Part shown: positions 62,185 through 64,000 of the stretch, in pieces | Layout of the letters: every line of letters starts with the position of its first letter | Numbering within the stretch: the stretch's first letter is position 1 | DNA from: Pseudomonas fildesensis | GTDB taxonomy: Bacteria; Pseudomonadota; Gammaproteobacteria; Pseudomonadales; Pseudomonadaceae | Direction of reading: 5' to 3' | Length of the DNA stretch: 64,000 nt | Assembly: GCF_001050345.1 (NCBI RefSeq) | Contig: NZ_LFMW01000007.1 | Location: 1-64,000, forward strand | Notes under the pieces: model-generated | What the model was told of the DNA's origin: nothing | Databases searched by the model: none | Seen by the model: the letters and a program-made list of their open reading frames with translations, nothing else | Program-made: the position numbers and the translations under genes

Positions 62185-63159
62185 ATGAAAAAGACTGTCC
62201 TCGCTTTCAGCCGTGTCACCCCGGAAATGATCGAACGCCTGCAACAGGATTTCGAGGTGATCGCGCCCAACCCCAAACTGGGTGACATCAACGCGCAGTT
62301 CAACGAAGCGCTGCCCCACGCCCACGGTTTGATTGGCGTGGGTCGCAAGCTGGGCCGCGCACAGCTCGAAGGCGCGAGCAAGCTGGAAGTGGTCTCCAGC
62401 GTCTCGGTGGGTTACGACAACTACGACGTGCCGTACTTCAACGAGCGCGGGATCATGCTGACCAACACCCCCGACGTCCTCACCGAAAGCACCGCTGACC
62501 TGGCCTTCGCCCTGCTGATGAGCAGCGCGCGTCGCGTGGCCGAGTTGGACGCCTGGACCAAGGCCGGCCAGTGGAAAGCCAGCGTGGGTGCACCGTTGTT
62601 CGGCTGCGATGTGCACGGCAAGACCCTGGGCATCGTCGGCATGGGCAATATCGGCGCAGCCGTGGCCCGTCGCGGGCGCCTGGGTTTCAACATGCCGATT
62701 CTGTACACCGGCAACAGCCGCAAGACTGAGCTGGAACAGGCGTTGGGCGCGCAGTTCCGCAGCCTGGACCAGTTGCTGGCCGAGGCGGATTTCGTCTGCC
62801 TGGTGGTGCCGTTGAGCGACAAGACCCGCCACCTGATCAGTACCCGCGAGCTGGGGCTGATGAAGTCCAGCGCGATCCTGATCAATATTTCCCGTGGCCC
62901 GGTGGTCGACGAACCGGCGCTGATCGAAGCCCTGCAAACCCAAAAAATTCGCGGCGCCGGGCTGGATGTGTACGAGCAGGAGCCATTGGCCGAGTCGCCG
63001 CTGTTCCAACTGAGCAATGCCGTGACCCTGCCGCATATCGGCTCGGCGACGAACGAAACCCGCGAAGCCATGGCCAACCGCGCCCTGGAGAACCTGCGCA
63101 GCGCCCTGCTGGGCCAGCGGCCGCAGGATCTGGTGAACCCGCAGGTGTGGAAGGGCTAA
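62185..63159 (+). CDS. D-2-hydroxyacid dehydrogenase (GhrB/2-ketogluconate reductase type)
   Basis: This 324-residue NAD(P)H-dependent enzyme reduces glyoxylate, hydroxypyruvate or 2-ketogluconate. The Rossmann motif GMGNIGAAVARRG is near residue 154. Catalytic Arg, Glu and His lie in ISRGPVVDEPAL, DVYEQEPLAE and LPHIGSATNE. The start MKKTVLAFSRV at 62185 matches homologues; an in-frame ATG at 62170 adds five residues. The substrate cannot be told from sequence, and no gluconate genes are adjacent. Confidence 0.88.
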   Translation: MKKTVLAFSRVTPEMIERLQQDFEVIAPNPKLGDINAQFNEALPHAHGLIGVGRKLGRAQLEGASKLEVVSSVSVGYDNYDVPYFNERGIMLTNTPDVLTESTADLAFALLMSSARRVAELDAWTKAGQWKASVGAPLFGCDVHGKTLGIVGMGNIGAAVARRGRLGFNMPILYTGNSRKTELEQALGAQFRSLDQLLAEADFVCLVVPLSDKTRHLISTRELGLMKSSAILINISRGPVVDEPALIEALQTQKIRGAGLDVYEQEPLAESPLFQLSNAVTLPHIGSATNETREAMANRALENLRSALLGQRPQDLVNPQVWKG

Positions 63160-63193
63160 GACCAGACACAAACAAAGGCAGGTGTGGGTTTTC

Positions 63194-63280
63194 TGTGGCT
63201 TGCTCGCGCTGGGCTGCGAAGCGGCCCCAAAAAACCTGGGAGCGCTGCGCACTCCAGCGCGAGCAAGCTCGCTCGCCACA
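63194..63280. repeat. REPIN of the TGTGGCTTGCTCGCGC type
   Basis: TTGCTCGCGCTGGGCTGCGA on the left is answered by GCGCACTCCAGCGCGAGCAA and CTCGCTCGCCACA on the right, imperfectly. It is the same family as 30145-30239. It separates the dehydrogenase from the cheV-like gene. Confidence 0.7.
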
Positions 63281-63355
63281 ACCGGTTAAAGCCTGGGCCG
63301 TCGAGGTCGATAACCTCAATAGAAGATCGTCATCCCTGATCCACAGAAGGTTTTT

Positions 63356-64000
63356 ATGTCCACCACCAAAGCCCGCGCAGACTCACTCTCGCTTCTGCTC
63401 TTTACCTTGCGCAGCGGCAAGCTGATGGCCATCAACCTGCTGAAAGTCAGCGAAATCATCCCCTGCCCGCCGCTGACCAAGCTGCCGGAGTCCCATCCCC
63501 ACGTCAAAGGGATTGCCACCCTGCGCGGCGCCTCGTTGGCGGTGATCGACCTCAGCCGTGCCTTGGGCGAAATGCCCCTGGCGGACCCGAACGGCGGCTG
63601 CCTGATCGTCACCGATGTCAGCCGTTCCAAACAGGGCCTGCATGTGCAGGCGGTCAGCAAGATTGTGCATTGCCTGACCACCGATATCCGCCCGCCGCCC
63701 TTCGGCTCCGGCGGCAACCGTTCGTTTATCACCGGGGTGACCCAGGTCGAAGGCGGACTGGTGCAGGTACTGGATATCGAGAAGGTCATCCACGGTATCG
63801 CGCCGGCGCCGATTGAAGTGGCACCGACCGACCTGACCATGGAAGAGGCCGAAGTGCTCGGCCATGCGCGGATTCTGGTGGTGGATGACAGCCAGGTCGC
63901 CCTGCAGCAATCGGTGCACACCCTGCGCAACCTCGGCCTGACGTGCCACACCGCGCGCAGCGCCAAAGAGGCCATCGACGTGTTGCTGGAGCTACAAGGC
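63356..64000 (+). CDS. cheV: CheV-type chemotaxis coupling protein (CheW + receiver), cut by window edge
   Basis: 215 codons are visible before the window ends. The CheW domain (about 10-155) begins LLLFTLRSGKLMAINLLKVSEII and contains VKGIATLRGASLAVIDLSRALG, the signature that couples chemoreceptors to CheA. The receiver domain starts at about 177 with ARILVVDDSQVALQQS; its phospho-acceptor Asp lies beyond the edge. The start at 63356 has AGAAGG upstream. CheV tunes adaptation. The C-terminal third (about 80-100 residues) is missing from the window. Confidence 0.92.
   Translation, partial: MSTTKARADSLSLLLFTLRSGKLMAINLLKVSEIIPCPPLTKLPESHPHVKGIATLRGASLAVIDLSRALGEMPLADPNGGCLIVTDVSRSKQGLHVQAVSKIVHCLTTDIRPPPFGSGGNRSFITGVTQVEGGLVQVLDIEKVIHGIAPAPIEVAPTDLTMEEAEVLGHARILVVDDSQVALQQSVHTLRNLGLTCHTARSAKEAIDVLLELQG

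Overview
The window reads as an ordinary chromosomal segment of a Pseudomonas of the fluorescens complex. The evidence is GC-rich, tightly packed genes with Pseudomonas-type codon use, a complete twelve-gene alginate operon (algD to algA), the homogentisate cluster hmgA-fahA-maiA with a divergent IclR regulator, the aapJQMP amino-acid transporter, and many REP/REPIN palindromes of the GTGGGAGGGGGCTTGCTCCC type. I see no prophage, transposase, integron, CRISPR array, tRNA or rRNA. The window cuts a gene at each end: maiA on the left and a cheV-like gene on the right.

Layout. 1-4109: tyrosine/phenylalanine catabolism (maiA, fahA, hmgA on the minus strand; hmgR divergent). 4111-10294: a lipoprotein-type PBP4 (dacB), an expanded REP array with an 18-bp period, a TonB receptor with a signalling (STN) domain behind a Fur-box-like site, and three small accessory genes (a GST-like protein, a GIY-YIG protein and an NTF2-fold protein). 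10383-20377: two phosphorelay proteins (a NarL-type regulator and a kinase-less REC-Hpt protein) divergent from a chaperone-usher operon. That operon encodes five single-domain DUF1120-like pilins, a chaperone, an usher and a two-domain adhesin candidate, and it ends in a very long bidirectional stem-loop. 20378-22292: a GntR/FadR regulator and a CynX-like MFS carrier. 22413-23287: an mqsRA toxin-antitoxin operon with its own palindromic operator and terminator. 23303-27472: aapJQMP. 27818-32952: carboxylesterase, rhlB, moaCDE and a PIN-PhoH ATPase. 33301-36185: an unusual deacetylase-fold protein, an 830-bp nested inverted repeat and yaaA. 36604-53563: an AlgU-type promoter, the alginate operon and its terminator. 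53764-56127: small genes of unknown or general function. 56168-62079: an AaeXAB-like aromatic-acid efflux operon with its own outer-membrane factor and a divergent LysR regulator. 62185-64000: a 2-hydroxyacid dehydrogenase and cheV.

How the genes work together. The alginate operon covers precursor supply (AlgA, AlgD), c-di-GMP-gated polymerisation (Alg8, Alg44), periplasmic transit and tailoring (AlgK, AlgX, AlgG, AlgL), O-acetylation (AlgI, AlgJ, AlgF, AlgX) and export (AlgE). The DUF1120 pilus region holds all parts of a chaperone-usher system and probably carries its own regulators. With alginate it makes this a surface-attachment-rich segment. The least familiar biology is in that pilus locus, its kinase-less phosphorelay pair, and the REP-derived elements: the 18-bp in-frame expansion, the elongated REPIN and the nested inverted repeat. 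I found no clear-cut wholly novel system. The pilus and phosphorelay block is the best candidate.
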